A stretch of 64,000 nt of DNA, from contig CM022668.1 in NCBI GenBank assembly GCA_012295275.1, positions 10,131,031-10,195,030 of the forward strand. Reading direction: 5' to 3'. The notes beneath the pieces were generated by a model. The model was not told the DNA's origin. It did no database searches and worked only from the letters and a program-made list of their open reading frames with translations. The position numbers were made by a program, and so were the translations under genes. Below are positions 1 to 11,225 of the stretch, piece after piece; position 1 is the first letter of the stretch; each line of letters starts with the position of its first letter. This DNA is from Chrysomallon squamiferum. Its lineage: Eukaryota; Mollusca; Gastropoda; Neomphalida; Peltospiridae.

Positions 1-934
1 ATAACAACCATTAACGAAACCAGCATCACCAAGGAGATAACTCTACGTACTCTGAAACTGGAAAGCAAGGTAAAGCTCCCAAGTCATTTCTGTGAATTGT
101 TTCCTGTTTTGATTTTGATTCGTCAGCGAAAGATTCAAAAACGCTAGGGAAGATTCTTATTAGGCCAAAAAACAGTGGGAAAACAAATGAAAAATCGGTA
201 TTTCTGTGTTTCATCCATTCAAAATTCCGGGCAAATCAAACACTCTATCTCCTGTAATCAAAGATTTCCCCACATACCCGTCTTTATTCTGTAGACGAAG
301 ATTGCTTTGAGAAACTAATATTTTATTCAGCAATGAAAATACGTGTATCTCTCCTGAGCATAAATCAAAATATGTAAGATGAGATAAGAAAATAGACAGT
401 TGAAAATAGAAAGAAAAAATATATATCAATATAATGTAATAGTAGTAGTATAGCAGTACCTTAGTAGTAGCTGTGGTAGTGGTAGTGGTAGTAGTAGTAG
501 TTGTAGAAGTAGCGATAGTAATAGAAGTAGTGGTGCTATAGCAGTAATCCTTATTGATTGTATTGTATTGTTTTGTATCGTATTGTATTGTATTGTATTT
601 TATTGTATTTTGTTTTATTTTGTTTTATTTTGTTTTATTTATTTAGGAGAGTCCTAACAAGAAGGAAGTGGTCAGTTTCTGGGTCCAGTCTTGGACCAGT
701 GCAAGGGACACTTCTGCTGCAATGGGATATTTAATAACTCTGACAGAACAACTGATGGACCGACAGACAAAACTAAAATTTCACCCTATCACCGTTGTGT
801 TTGAGTAAGTGATAATGTCAAAGAAAATAAATGGAGATATATATTGTCCATATAACAAATACAGAAGTATCTTCTTTTATATATTTGTACCTCTACATAC
901 ATACATACATACATACATACATACATACATACAT

Positions 935-980
<46 letters not shown>

Positions 981-988
981 TCACACAC

Positions 989-1023
<35 letters not shown>

Positions 1024-1439
1024 TACGTAAATAGGTAGTTAGATAGGTAGGTAGGTATGTGCATATTTATTATATATTATTATGTATGAATGTATGCATG
1101 CGTATATAATTAAATCACACAATAGAGAAGACTAAATATTCTTACATTATTTAATTTCAGCAAGTATTAATCTATTGGCATCTCTTTCATGCAGATGTTA
1201 AACATTGAGAGAGTCAGACAGAAATACAGACAGACAGACTATACTTCAGATATTTTATTTTTCTTTGACAGGGAATCAGAGAAGAAACAAGGCGTTTCAC
1301 TGTGCATCCTCAACAACATCATGAGTTCAGTATTCACTGATAAACGAGTTGAAATATTCAACAACGTCAGACGACTACAAACTGTTCTTCCTAACATTCA
1401 CATATCTGAGGTTTGTCAATAATAATTACATATATGGAT

Positions 1440-1508
<69 letters not shown>

Positions 1509-1916
1509 CATTTTGATACACGAAGTGATTGGATGGATTGATAGATCTGTGGAATGATCGATATAATCTGGATAGATGGATGGATGGATGAGTATTTCTT
1601 TGATTATTGGTGAATACATACCTATATATACATATATATATATATATATTTGTAAAAATGTAGATTCAGTTGCAGCAAAATTTATCACTTTAAAATGAAG
1701 TAAAATTGAATGAAAATTTGTTTTCAGGAGGGTAGGGGTTTTGGGAGTTTATTATTTTTTATTCAAATATTTCGGAGCAACAGTTGATATTGGCCCTTCA
1801 AAATTATTTTTCTTCATTTTTGTTTTGTTCTTCTTCTTTTCCAGGACGACTTCACGTTTTACTGTTCTCTTCTTTTCGCTCATCTGGAATCCTCTGGAAT
1901 ATATGCTAACGTTTGA
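1..1916 (+). CDS. 3' end of a receptor-type protein tyrosine phosphatase gene (last four exons)
   Basis: Four exons join in phase: 1-69 (cut by the window edge), 647-804, 1272-1410 and 1845-1916, with introns in phases 0, 2 and 0 and a TGA stop at 1914-1916. The product is the C-terminal half of a PTP domain. FWVQSW stands where the WPD-loop region lies, HPITVVFEES where the signature HPITVHCSAGxGRTG lies, then the helix with VEIFNNVRRLQTVLPNI and the terminal helix DDFTFYCSLLFAHLE ending in YANV, close to the YANF-type ends of R2B phosphatases (PTPRK/M/T/U). The catalytic Cys and the Arg of Cys-X5-Arg are replaced by Glu and Gln, and the Pro-Asp of the WPD loop is absent. This is therefore a non-catalytic, D2-like pseudophosphatase domain. 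An active D1 and an ectodomain would lie left of the window. Acceptor and donor sites are canonical. The family call is firm; the subfamily is not. Confidence 0.82.
470..645. repeat. Trinucleotide and TTGTA/TTTTA-type repeats in a phosphatase intron
   Basis: GTA/GTG triplets at about 470-540 and TTGTA- and TTTTG-type pentamers at about 555-640 fill the intron just before the acceptor at 645-646. The T-rich tract may double as the polypyrimidine tract of that acceptor. Nothing else is seen in this intron. Confidence 0.8.
895..1026. repeat. Compound microsatellite (CATA)n-(TA)n-(CA)n-(CATA)n
   Basis: A direct run of simple repeats inside the 805-1271 intron of the phosphatase gene. Peptides read through it (YIHTYIHT and similar) are products of the repeat, not genes. 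Confidence 0.9.
1436..1508. repeat. (GATA)n microsatellite in the last phosphatase intron
   Basis: About 16 tandem GATA units lie 25 bases after the donor at 1411. The rest of the 1411-1844 intron is low-complexity AT-rich sequence. Confidence 0.9.
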
Positions 1917-3300
1917 ATCGCTAATGAAGAGACGCTGTATCCAGTTTTAAAACTGTGAACACTAACAAAGACTTGAGTCATCCACTTTTCAAACTGTGAA
2001 ATCTGATCTCAGTTCGGGACGTACTGTCTTTACTTAGGAGACTGTGATTGTTTAACTTTAGCATCCAGACGTCAAAGTGGATGTTTAGTATTTATAACTT
2101 TAACATGGTTTTAAACCAAGATCTTTCTTGTGAAAGATGGATATGAGTTTTAAAATTAAGATATTTTGATTGTGTATATCCCAAGATGAAACTGTACAAA
2201 TGATTTGATAATTCAGTAATGATATAATGGATGTTTATTTGCATCAATAATGTAAAATAGATAGACAAACAAATAGATAAACATATATAAATAGACGGAC
2301 AGACTGACATATAGATAGATTTACCTTCACAGTTATTACAAACACATATATACATACCTTCACACCTACGTACTTATAAAACTACTCAACTATATATATA
2401 TATATACGGATGACAAATTAAAGAAGAATGATATTTCTGATTTAAATTGGGTTTATTATCACGATTCATATTTATTAGTATGAATGTGTATGTAATTTGT
2501 ACATGCTTAGGTATGGGTTTATATGTATATATATGTCTGTATATGAATGAAGATGTATATCATTATGATAGTTTCTAAGCCTGTTTAATTGTACCAATAC
2601 ATCGATAGTATCATGTCAATTTCCTATAGTCAAAAGATAATAGGGTTCAGCAAATTGTATTGTATTTCATACTACATTACTGTGTTTACTACTACTATCA
2701 TTATTATTATTACTATTACTACCACTATTAGTATGCTATTTCTACTATTACTCTTACCACTCTTATTATTTCTATTATTACTTCTCCATTGCTATCACTG
2801 TGCTATTATTAGTACTAGTATTGGTGTTATCATTATCATTATGATTGTTATTATCGTAAGTAACTGATTTTAATTTATTATATTAAAATTGGTTTGAAAT
2901 AAATTAAAAACAAAATGAAAAAATTCGATTTGAACATTATTTTGCTTCAGTAAATAAATTTAGCATTTTATTATTGTTATCATTATTATTATTATTAGTA
3001 GTAGTAGTAGTATTAGTATTAGTATTAGTATTAATATTAGTATTATTGTTGTTGTTGTTGTTATTATTATTATTAGTAGTAGTAGTAGTAGTATTATTAG
3101 TATTAGTATTAGTATTATTGTTGTTGTTGTTGTTGTTGTTGTTGTTATTATTATTATTATAGAAAGGGCGGCGCCAAACTATGCGTTGCCCCATGCCCAA
3201 AAGTTATTAGTGGTACACAAACTTTGAAAAGAAAAATAATGAAGTAATATTAGAATGCACGCGTTCTCCTGCACAGTGAAAATTTCCATTCACTAATAAC
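1917..3300. other. Intergenic: 3' flank of the phosphatase gene plus ATT/GTT repeats
   Basis: No gene is seen. An AATAAA-like hexamer near 2900 (gaaataaatt) could be a poly(A) signal for the upstream gene, but it is about 1 kb past the stop. ATT-type triplets occupy about 2690-2850, and ATT/GTT/GTA triplets about 2970-3160. These give long homopolymeric reading frames on both strands (poly-Leu/Val, poly-Asn) that I do not regard as genes. Confidence 0.6.
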
Positions 3301-3369
3301 GAATTTTGAGTAATAATGCAAAATTACAGCTTTCTAGTGATACAAATATACAAAATTTATTTTTATTTC

Positions 3370-4200
3370 GTTCTTACCATTATTGGCTGTACTGTACGAG
3401 CCAAATTGAATAATGAGAAAAGAATGGAACAACCAGACTGTACAGTCAGTAAGTATAATAATACTAACAGTAAAAGTAAAACTCTTTTTTTTTTTTTTTT
3501 TAATCAGTGTTATCATACAATCAGTAAGAGTCATCTTTCAGTCAGTAATTTTCATTTGTCAGTCAATATGTGTCATCTAACGATCACAGAGCCTTCGTAC
3601 AGTTAGTGTAATCATACAGTCAGTGTCATCACTCAGTCAGTAAGTGTCATCATATAATCACTGAGTCTTCGTACAATCAGTGTCATCATATAATCACTGA
3701 GTCTTCGTACAATCAGTGTCATCATACAGTCAGTAAGTGTCATCATATAATCACTGAGTCTTCGTACAATCAGTGTCATCATAGTCAGTAAGTGTCATCA
3801 TATAATCACTGAGTCTTCGTACAATCAGTGTCATCATACAGTCAGTAAGTGTCATCATATAATCACTGAGTCTTCGTACAATCAGTGTCATCATACAGTC
3901 AGTAAGTGTCATCATATAATCACTGAGTCTTCGTACAATCAATGTCTTCACACAGTCAGTAAGTGTCATCATATAATCAGTGTCATCATACAGTCAGTAA
4001 GTGTCATCATACAATCAGTGTCATCATACAGTCAGTGTCATCATACAATGAGTGTCATCATAAAGTCAGTAAGAGTCATCGAACGATCACAGAGCCTTCG
4101 TACAGTTAGTGTCATCATACAGTCAGAAAGTGTCATCTGTGAGTCAGTATGTGAACTGAGCTGAGCTGAACTGAGTAATGATGAAGAGAATGGAACATGC
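3370..4200 (+). pseudogene. Shredded EGF-module exon of the lectin/EGF receptor family
   Basis: At about 3420-3450 the sequence reads as the end of an EGF-like exon (EQPDCTVSK followed by a donor), nearly the same as the end of the intact exon at 44615-44755. A second fragment near 4175-4200 (agaatggaacatgcaaagag) matches the middle of that exon. Between them the exon-intron junction has been expanded into a minisatellite. No open EGF module remains, so this is a relic lying between the phosphatase gene and STAND/ankyrin copy A. Confidence 0.6.
3436..4145. repeat. 57-bp minisatellite built on a 5' splice-site motif
   Basis: The core unit is about 57 bp; starts at 3839, 3896 and 3953 are exactly 57 apart. 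Each unit carries cagtcagtaagtgtcatc plus a cactgagtcttcgtac block, and units degrade toward both ends. CAGTAAGTG is an ideal donor consensus, and the first unit is continuous with the real exon end (acagtcagtaagt). A related array lies at 51905-52280 and a short one at 43040-43200. The 19-codon minus-strand peptide repeat it encodes is a consequence of the period. Confidence 0.85.
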
Positions 4201-4485
4201 AAAGAGATTCAAATAGCGCTGCTGCTACTGGACATCGGACTAAGTTTAGATAGGAGGCTTAGAAGTTTCATACAGAACGGTGAAGAAAAGTGTTTGCATA
4301 ACCCGGGCACACCATGTTACGTAGTTAAAGCGGGTGTGCGTGCGTGTGAGTAAGAATAGAATTAGTTATAAGAACATGTTGTCAAACAATTATTGAATAA
4401 TTATTTTAAAGGTTAGCAAATATCGTGACGTTTTAAGAAAATAGATTATCAAAATAGTATCTCTCCGAAAAAAAAAGGAAAAGGA

Positions 4486-4524
<39 letters not shown>

Positions 4525-4588
4525 ATATACAGACACACACAAAAGAACAACACAACAAAAAAGTAAATAAATGCATAGGTATTAAAAA

Positions 4589-4634
<46 letters not shown>

Positions 4635-5760
4635 GTAATCAAAACAAGAATCAAAGGCTAATGTTAAAAATCTGTTTTCATTATGGAACCGAAGTCGATC
4701 TTGTATGACAGTCAAATAAGAATCAAAGATTAATGTTAAAAACTCTTTTTGTTTCAGTGATATAAAAATATCCATCACGTAAATTATTTCATAACGGACA
4801 TTTAAATTATAAATGTCATGCTTGATATATTATGTATTAATAAATTAGTAATTATAAATAAATCAATACAAAAAATGATGATGATATAAAAATGCCATCA
4901 CGAAATTAAATAATCTGAGAATCGACATATAAATTTTAAATGCACTGACGTCATATATTTATTATTAATTAAACAGTAATTATAAATAAATAAATGAATG
5001 AATGAATAAATGAATAAATAAATAAATAAATACATAAAATAAAGTACAACGAATGAAAAACATCAACCACTCGAAATTAAACAAAATATAAAAAAAGGAT
5101 TCTTTAAGATATAATTAAAATGTTAGTAAGTAAAGAAATAATGTAATGTCTTAACAGAATTTTGTTTACCGTGCGCACTAAATAAAATTTACTGATTGAA
5201 CAGGTAAAACTAAAGAAGGGGATTAATTACCTGGACGAGTCTATTTACAAAAACAGGTTACACAGGTTTTCATAAACGACATTCGCACATTTAGATTATT
5301 AGCTGACTGTTTACAATACCAAAGGGATTAACATGAGGGGATTATCGTCAAAGTTAATCGGGTAATCCTGTTCGCAGCAGACCCTGGAAATCGATGTTGT
5401 CATACTTATACTGGATAACAATAAGTGGAATTAGTTTTAAATGATAAACGAAGTAAGTGTGCGAAGTAATAGGGTTGTTTTTATTATTCTGTATTATTTT
5501 TGACACGCGTGGCATAATAGATTAACAAAGACAAGATAACTCAAATAATTGTTACAGTAATCTAGCTAGAGCTTTACAAATGAAATCCGTGGTTTCTAAA
5601 ATAAACAGAGATGTTCAGCTCATTAAAGTTTCCTTTATCATTAAAAACTGTTAAGCATGAAAATTATATTTCGAAAACAACAACAAATGGGCAACTATCA
5701 GGAATATTTTTTCAGTACATTATTTTGGAATAAGACTTCTATAGATTGAAATATATCATT
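4160..5760. repeat. Segmental duplication: flank shared with 53160-54450
   Basis: From about 4200 (ggaggcttagaagtttcatac and following bases) to the 3' end of STAND/ankyrin copy A, the sequence matches 53180-54450 next to copy C in order and orientation, with microsatellite differences. It includes (CA)n at about 4490-4520 and (AAT)n at about 4586-4635. No gene is seen. It lies between the EGF-receptor relic and the convergent STAND/ankyrin gene. Confidence 0.75.
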
Positions 5761-6170
5761 AATGTTTTTTAAAATAAAACTTTTATTTAGATTCGAAAGC
5801 AAGTAATCTTTACCGTATAGAATTTAAAAATAATTCCTTTATTTAGATTCAAATATAGACAGCATTTTTGCAAAAAGTTATTGTTATTGTACAATAAGTA
5901 TATATACATATCTTTTATTTACATTCAGATATAGAAAGTATTTGTGTAAAAGTTTATTATTGTACAATATGTAGATAACTTTTATTTAGATTCAAATATA
6001 GAAAGTATTTGTGTAAACATTATTATTGTACGATATATAGATAACTTCTATTTAAATTCAAATATAGAAAGTATTTGTGTAAAAGTTTATTATTGTACGA
6101 TATATAGATAACTTTTATTTAGATTCAAATATAGAAAGTATTTTTGTGTAAGTTGTCTGATCGTTTTCAT
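5760..6170 (-). repeat. Tandem copies of the 3' end of STAND/ankyrin copy A, each with a poly(A) signal
   Basis: A unit of roughly 65-70 bp is repeated about five times. It contains, on the minus strand, the last codons of the gene (LSIFESK), the stop and the following bases. The stop codon is embedded in AATAAA (TCT AAA TAA A), so most units also carry a canonical poly(A) hexamer. The functional copy is the one ending at 6115. Equivalent arrays lie at 54450-54790 (copy C) and 22620-22740 (copy B). Confidence 0.75.
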
Positions 6171-7704
6171 CATCAGAAGAGTTTAATTTAATGTTAGCCA
6201 GATCATGAGCGGTAATTCCTTCTGCGTTTGCTACATCAACTACACCAGCAGCCAACAGAACAGCCACAGTATACACTTGGGCCCTCGCTACTGCTTCGTG
6301 GAGAACGGAGTTGCCGTCGTTGTTTAGAATGGTTACATCAGCACCTTTCATTAACAGCATTATCAAATTTTCTGGCTGGTTGTTTTGTACACAAATATGT
6401 GCTGCTATATCTCCGTCGTCGTCACGAAGGTTAACGCAGCATCCATTTTCAAGGAGGACGTCGACTACATTACAAGTTGTAATGGTTTCGTCACTCGTCT
6501 GATTAACTGTTGTAGGTGTTTTAAAATCTTTCAGCCGAACTGATTCGTTTGTCTCTGCTTTTTGTGAACGAAACTCTGTCAGGGTTTTGAGCATGTTGTA
6601 TAATGAGTCGTCTGACGTACTTAACGTCTTCAGAAAATCATGCATATATCCTGCAGCATCATGTAACTTCTTGTAAACTGCGTCATGAAAAGGAGTGCCC
6701 CCCACGCTTGAAGTAACATTGACTCGTCCTCCTCTGGCCAGAAGACTTTGTAAGATTTCAGTGCGATGGTAAAATGTTGAAGCATGCATTGCTGTCACTT
6801 CACCGTCTCCGTAATTCGGGTCAGCGCCTTTGTCCAGCAGAAAATCGACGGACTCTTGTTTCCCAGCAAAGCAGGCGCCGATGAGCGGAGTGACGACGTT
6901 TTCGTATTCACAGTTAATATCTTCACCTGCCTTGAGAATAACGTCTATCAGATGCAGAGCACCGACCTCTGCTGCCACGTGTAATGGAGTCAGTCCTGTT
7001 TTGTCTCTCCATTTAGGTGAACTGCCTTTGTTCAAAAGTAGCTCAGCATTTTCATCTAATCCTAGCATGATGGCTTTATACAGAGCAGTTTGGTTGTTAG
7101 AATCGACACAGTCTGGATTCACGTCATTGTCCAGTAGTACTTGAAGTATGTCCAGATTTTGATGCGAAGCTGCATAATGCAAGCAAGTTTGTCCATTGTT
7201 GTCCAGCAGATAAGGATCCACCTTTACTCCAGACTTTACTCCAGAGTTCAAGAGTTCTTTCACTGTAGAAATGTCCGCATAGACACAAGCGTCGTGCAGA
7301 GGACTACACAGTTCTTTGTCTAAACTGTTTACATTGGCTTTGTGTTTTATTAGTAATTTTATTATCGCTAGAAAGCTAGTTCGTGACGCGATGTGAAGAA
7401 CAGTTTTACCATTTGCATCCGTGCTTTCTGGGTCAACGCCCTTTTCCAAGAGAAACCTGACTGCCATGACGTCGCCACAGCGAACTGCTCTGTGTAAGAG
7501 AACGGCAAAAAGATCAGATTTCACATCCACTCGTCTGGAGAAAAGAAAACTAGCTATGTCATAACATAATGCTAGTGGATATCTTCGGAAATCTTTGTAA
7601 ACCACAGGACAGGGCCCTCTAAGCTCAGATCCACTGCGCACTAGATACTGTATGACGTCGCTTTTATTATAATGTAAAGACAGATGGAGTGGACTCAAAG
7701 ACAA
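6115..7704 (-). CDS. Exon d of copy A, 3' part: ankyrin repeats in the shifted frame
   Basis: It continues copy A in another frame from SLSPLHLSLHYNKSDVIQ to the end LSIFESK and TAA. About eleven more ankyrin repeats are visible (GKTVLHIASR, LTPLHVAAEV, GNSVLHEAVARA and others). Four repeats present in copy C are missing here. The text goes from KELLNSG directly to VDPYLLDNNGQTCLH, a clean loss of about 130 residues that fits unequal recombination between repeats. There is no stop or second frameshift, so decay, if any, is very recent or the single indel is a sequence error. Confidence 0.8.
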   Translation of the reverse strand: MSLSPLHLSLHYNKSDVIQYLVRSGSELRGPCPVVYKDFRRYPLALCYDIASFLFSRRVDVKSDLFAVLLHRAVRCGDVMAVRFLLEKGVDPESTDANGKTVLHIASRTSFLAIIKLLIKHKANVNSLDKELCSPLHDACVYADISTVKELLNSGVKSGVKVDPYLLDNNGQTCLHYAASHQNLDILQVLLDNDVNPDCVDSNNQTALYKAIMLGLDENAELLLNKGSSPKWRDKTGLTPLHVAAEVGALHLIDVILKAGEDINCEYENVVTPLIGACFAGKQESVDFLLDKGADPNYGDGEVTAMHASTFYHRTEILQSLLARGGRVNVTSSVGGTPFHDAVYKKLHDAAGYMHDFLKTLSTSDDSLYNMLKTLTEFRSQKAETNESVRLKDFKTPTTVNQTSDETITTCNVVDVLLENGCCVNLRDDDGDIAAHICVQNNQPENLIMLLMKGADVTILNNDGNSVLHEAVARAQVYTVAVLLAAGVVDVANAEGITAHDLANIKLNSSDDENDQTTYTKILSIFESK

Positions 7705-10700
7705 ATTGTTTTTAAAGTCAGTTTTGATCCTTTTTCTATCAAATATGATAAGAATTTGACTGAATTATGTTCTGCTGCGATGTGGAGAGGCGTGTCTCCA
7801 GATTTGTTTCGAACATTCAGTTTGGCTCCAGCCTCCACCAACTTTACAACAGATTCTAAATTTTCAGCCCTGACAGCCAAATGTAAAGATGAGTTTCTAT
7901 CAACGTCTGCTGCGTTAGGATCCCCACCTTTCTGTAGCAGGTATCCGACAACGTCAGCGGTGTTGTTCTCAGCTGCTAGATGTAACGGCGTCTGCTTCTT
8001 TTCGTTCACAGCAGTTATGTCAAGTCCTAGATTCACAAGAAAAGCTGTGGATTCCACACATCCGTATCTTGATGCTGTGTGTAATAGGTTTTCACTGTGA
8101 CTCACTGATGTCTTGCAGGCTGGATTACTGCCAATGATTTTTTTCAGGATGTCAGCATCACCGTGTGCAGCGGCCAGAAAAGCACAGACTTGAGAGTTTC
8201 CTGCGGTAACGTGATTTGTTAATAGCCTGAAGAGAGAACCAGCCTGGATTTCGACACTGCTGGGAACTGTGAGTGGTTGATGTCTCCTTTGCAGTGCTTT
8301 TCTGAGGCCTTCATGACACTGCAATAGTAACTGTCTGAGAGCACGACGAAGAACCGGTTCACTAGATTCTAACTCACAAAGTCGATGAATGAGAAAACGT
8401 GAAATTTTACAATTTCCTTTTTCTAACGCCAGAAACAACATGGATCCCAAATCGTCAACCTTCATATTAAAATTCCTTTTGGATTTCAGCAGCAATTTAA
8501 ATATGGACTCATCGTCTGACTTCGACAGAGCAGCAGCAGTCATTGACGTCACAGTTGGAACAGTGCCACACTTCAATAAAGATGTTATTGTGTCAGAGTT
8601 TCCTGTGAAGCAAGAGACATCGAGAATTTCACCGCGCTGGTTGGTAATAACACTGTCGGTTGACTCGCAGACAGCTTTGACAAAATATCTGGAAAGACTA
8701 CGACAGTCTTCAGCAACAGCAACACTTGTCGTTGACGATGTCGATAATGAAATGCTGTCACGAACACGACCGAGTAACTTTGTCTCAATATCTGGGAAAT
8801 AACAACCGTCTTTTTTAAAACTAAACCACAAAGTACTGAAATGATCTCCATAAAAAAAACTGCTGATAGTGTCTTTTTCTATTTCAAGTGTCTGTGATAG
8901 GACTTTATTTGGGACAACCGATTTCCAGAATTCCTCTGTCAAATATTTAACGAATTCTTCATCTTTTAACGATGGGTGTGAAAGAATAAGTCTTGCGCTG
9001 GAAGACATCAACAAATCTGTAAACCTTTCAGCAAGAACTGAAAAGTTTTTCATCTCAACTCTTACAGCCACTTCGTTTTCTTTAGCCACACCAGGTGTAA
9101 TGATATACTGAAGAAGCAACATCGCCGGACATATGAGGAGTCCTTGCTTCTGATACTCTGATATAAACTGCAGGAATAATGTATTAAATATGGATTGGTG
9201 AATAAACGTGTATTCTCTCTCCTCGTTGTTGTGTGTCAAGTACAGTCCACACAGAGAGTTGGCCGAAGCTTTCATCTGACCTAAAGACACATCACTGTTT
9301 ATTTTACACACGTGCTTCAGTTTACTGATCAAGTTTAGCATATCTGATGAATCTTTGAATGGGTCCAGATAATCATCTTTTAACACCCCCTCTTTGAACA
9401 ACACAATCAGCAGTACCAGGTACTGGTATTGACTTAGCTCTGAAATATCTTCTTTAAGCATTGCGAACTGATTTTCTAGAAATTCGACAGGCCTTTTAAA
9501 GAATTCCACTCCACGATTCTGAGCGCTCTCTGAGCTGACGAAAAAATGACAGCACTGTGGGAAACCAAGTTCTTGAAATGTTTCCTGTACTGCTTCATCT
9601 TTTTCTTCTTCTTTCATGTGTACCCCGCTGAAATTTAGGTGTCTGTCCAGAATGTTTCTCTTCTCCTCAAACGTCAGATGCATATCTTCGCCATGGAGGT
9701 CAATCAAATGTTTCTTATTGAAGATAGCAAAATGACGAAGACTTTGCTTACAATCTGAAAATATCTGTGTCCTGAACGTGATTATCACCTTCATGAATCC
9801 AGATTCAACAAAAGACCAGACGGTTTCAAATTTCATTTTCCATTTTTGGTGAAACTCGGACACAAGATTGCTCTTACCAAAAATATCATCAATAAGAACA
9901 ATCATCTTTTCACTCGGCGTCAGCGTGACCAAATCTTCAGGTCTCGGGATATCTTCGAACTCAGAAGGATCAGTCACTAGAACAGACTGAGTGTGTTCCC
10001 GATTTACAATTTTTTTCATAAGATTTAAACTCAGAGTTGTCTTCCCTGATCCCGGATTTCCTATGATGACGACAATGCCAAAGTTGACGAGTATTTCTTC
10101 TGCCATTCTGAATGCACTGATCGGAACAAAGGTGTTGTGGTTGATGTATTGAATTCGAGTTGAGGCATTGCCTTTAAAATATGACAGGATTATTAATGAT
10201 AAAAGTTATTGTTGTAGTCCTAGTTGTAGAATCAGTAGTAATAATCATATTAATTGTAGTTGATGAAACGTCACCCGTTTGATTTAGCAGAAAATTTGTA
10301 TTTAAGTAATTAGCAGTGATAAACGTTATCCACTTTTAGCATGATCTGAATTTTCACAGTTTTGACCAAATTGGGCTGTGTCAGCAACAATTGAATGACC
10401 ATAGTCCAGCAAACAATTGGCCAATCTATAATTATTTCTATAAAGGTAAATTCACAAGGTTTCGCTTAACGCTGTTATATATACTTATTATTATATATAC
10501 ATAAATATGGAGTTATTTCTTGCGAGCATGTAGAATGAAGTCATATATTTGTAATTTGAATAGTGGCACCTTCGCCCATTTTTGTCAAAATTGTCAAAAC
10601 TGAAAGAACACTATCTCGGACCACACCTGCTAGAAATGTCAGCTTTCCAAACCAGATTACTCTAAATAACAATTTTCTGGGACTGTGATTGAATTTTTCC

Positions 10701-11170
10701 ATTGCTTGTTATGATTTGACATGGCGTGGTTAAATAAGTATAAAGAAATGTTTCGTTCTTCATTTAACATTTTAATTTCGTTTCTTTTTTTAACACTGAC
10801 TAAATGTCTGTTATATACAAATTGATGCGATAAAACTGACATAAAAAAGAATGCAAGAATATATGTACTCACGTTTCATGTTGGCGAATTTTTCTGTTTC
10901 TTTTTCTGCAAAGAAGTATAAATATTATTCAAATGGCTAGTTTTAACATAACGAAACAGAGAGAAAAAGACACAGGCAGATACAAATATATATTATTATT
11001 ACTATGATTAACAACAATAACAGGGTTTCAAGAAAAACATAACAACAACAACAACAACAGCAACGACAACAACAACAATAATAATAATAATTATTATTAT
11101 TATTGTTATTGTAATTATTATTATTATTAATATTATTATTATATTATTATTATTCTTGTTATTGTCATTA

Positions 11171-11225
<55 letters not shown>

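Noticed and set aside
2937-3200. Open frames of poly-Asn/Thr and poly-Leu/Val on both strands
   Set aside because: They are translations of ATT/GTT triplet repeats; no complex sequence, splice context or homologue supports a protein. The same applies near 11008-11226, 14903-15600, 28080-28250 and 60134-60473.
3751-3972. Minus-strand 19-residue peptide repeat MMTLTDC...
   Set aside because: Produced by the 57-bp minisatellite (57 = 19 codons). The array derives from a plus-strand exon-intron junction, so a minus-strand gene is unlikely.
3436-4145. CRISPR-like spaced repeats
   Set aside because: Units are contiguous and degenerate with no unique spacers, and the context is a eukaryotic intron-rich locus.
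7684-8100. Plus-strand open frames opposite the ankyrin exons
   Set aside because: They recur at the same place in all three copies only because the minus-strand coding sequence is conserved; the ankyrin frame explains the conservation.
10107-10171. Methionine at 10106 (and 26961, 59119) as translation start of the NTPase genes
   Set aside because: The frame continues 21 codons upstream to a conserved acceptor in all three copies and includes the NTFVPxxAFR lead-in typical of this NTPase class, so the Met is internal.
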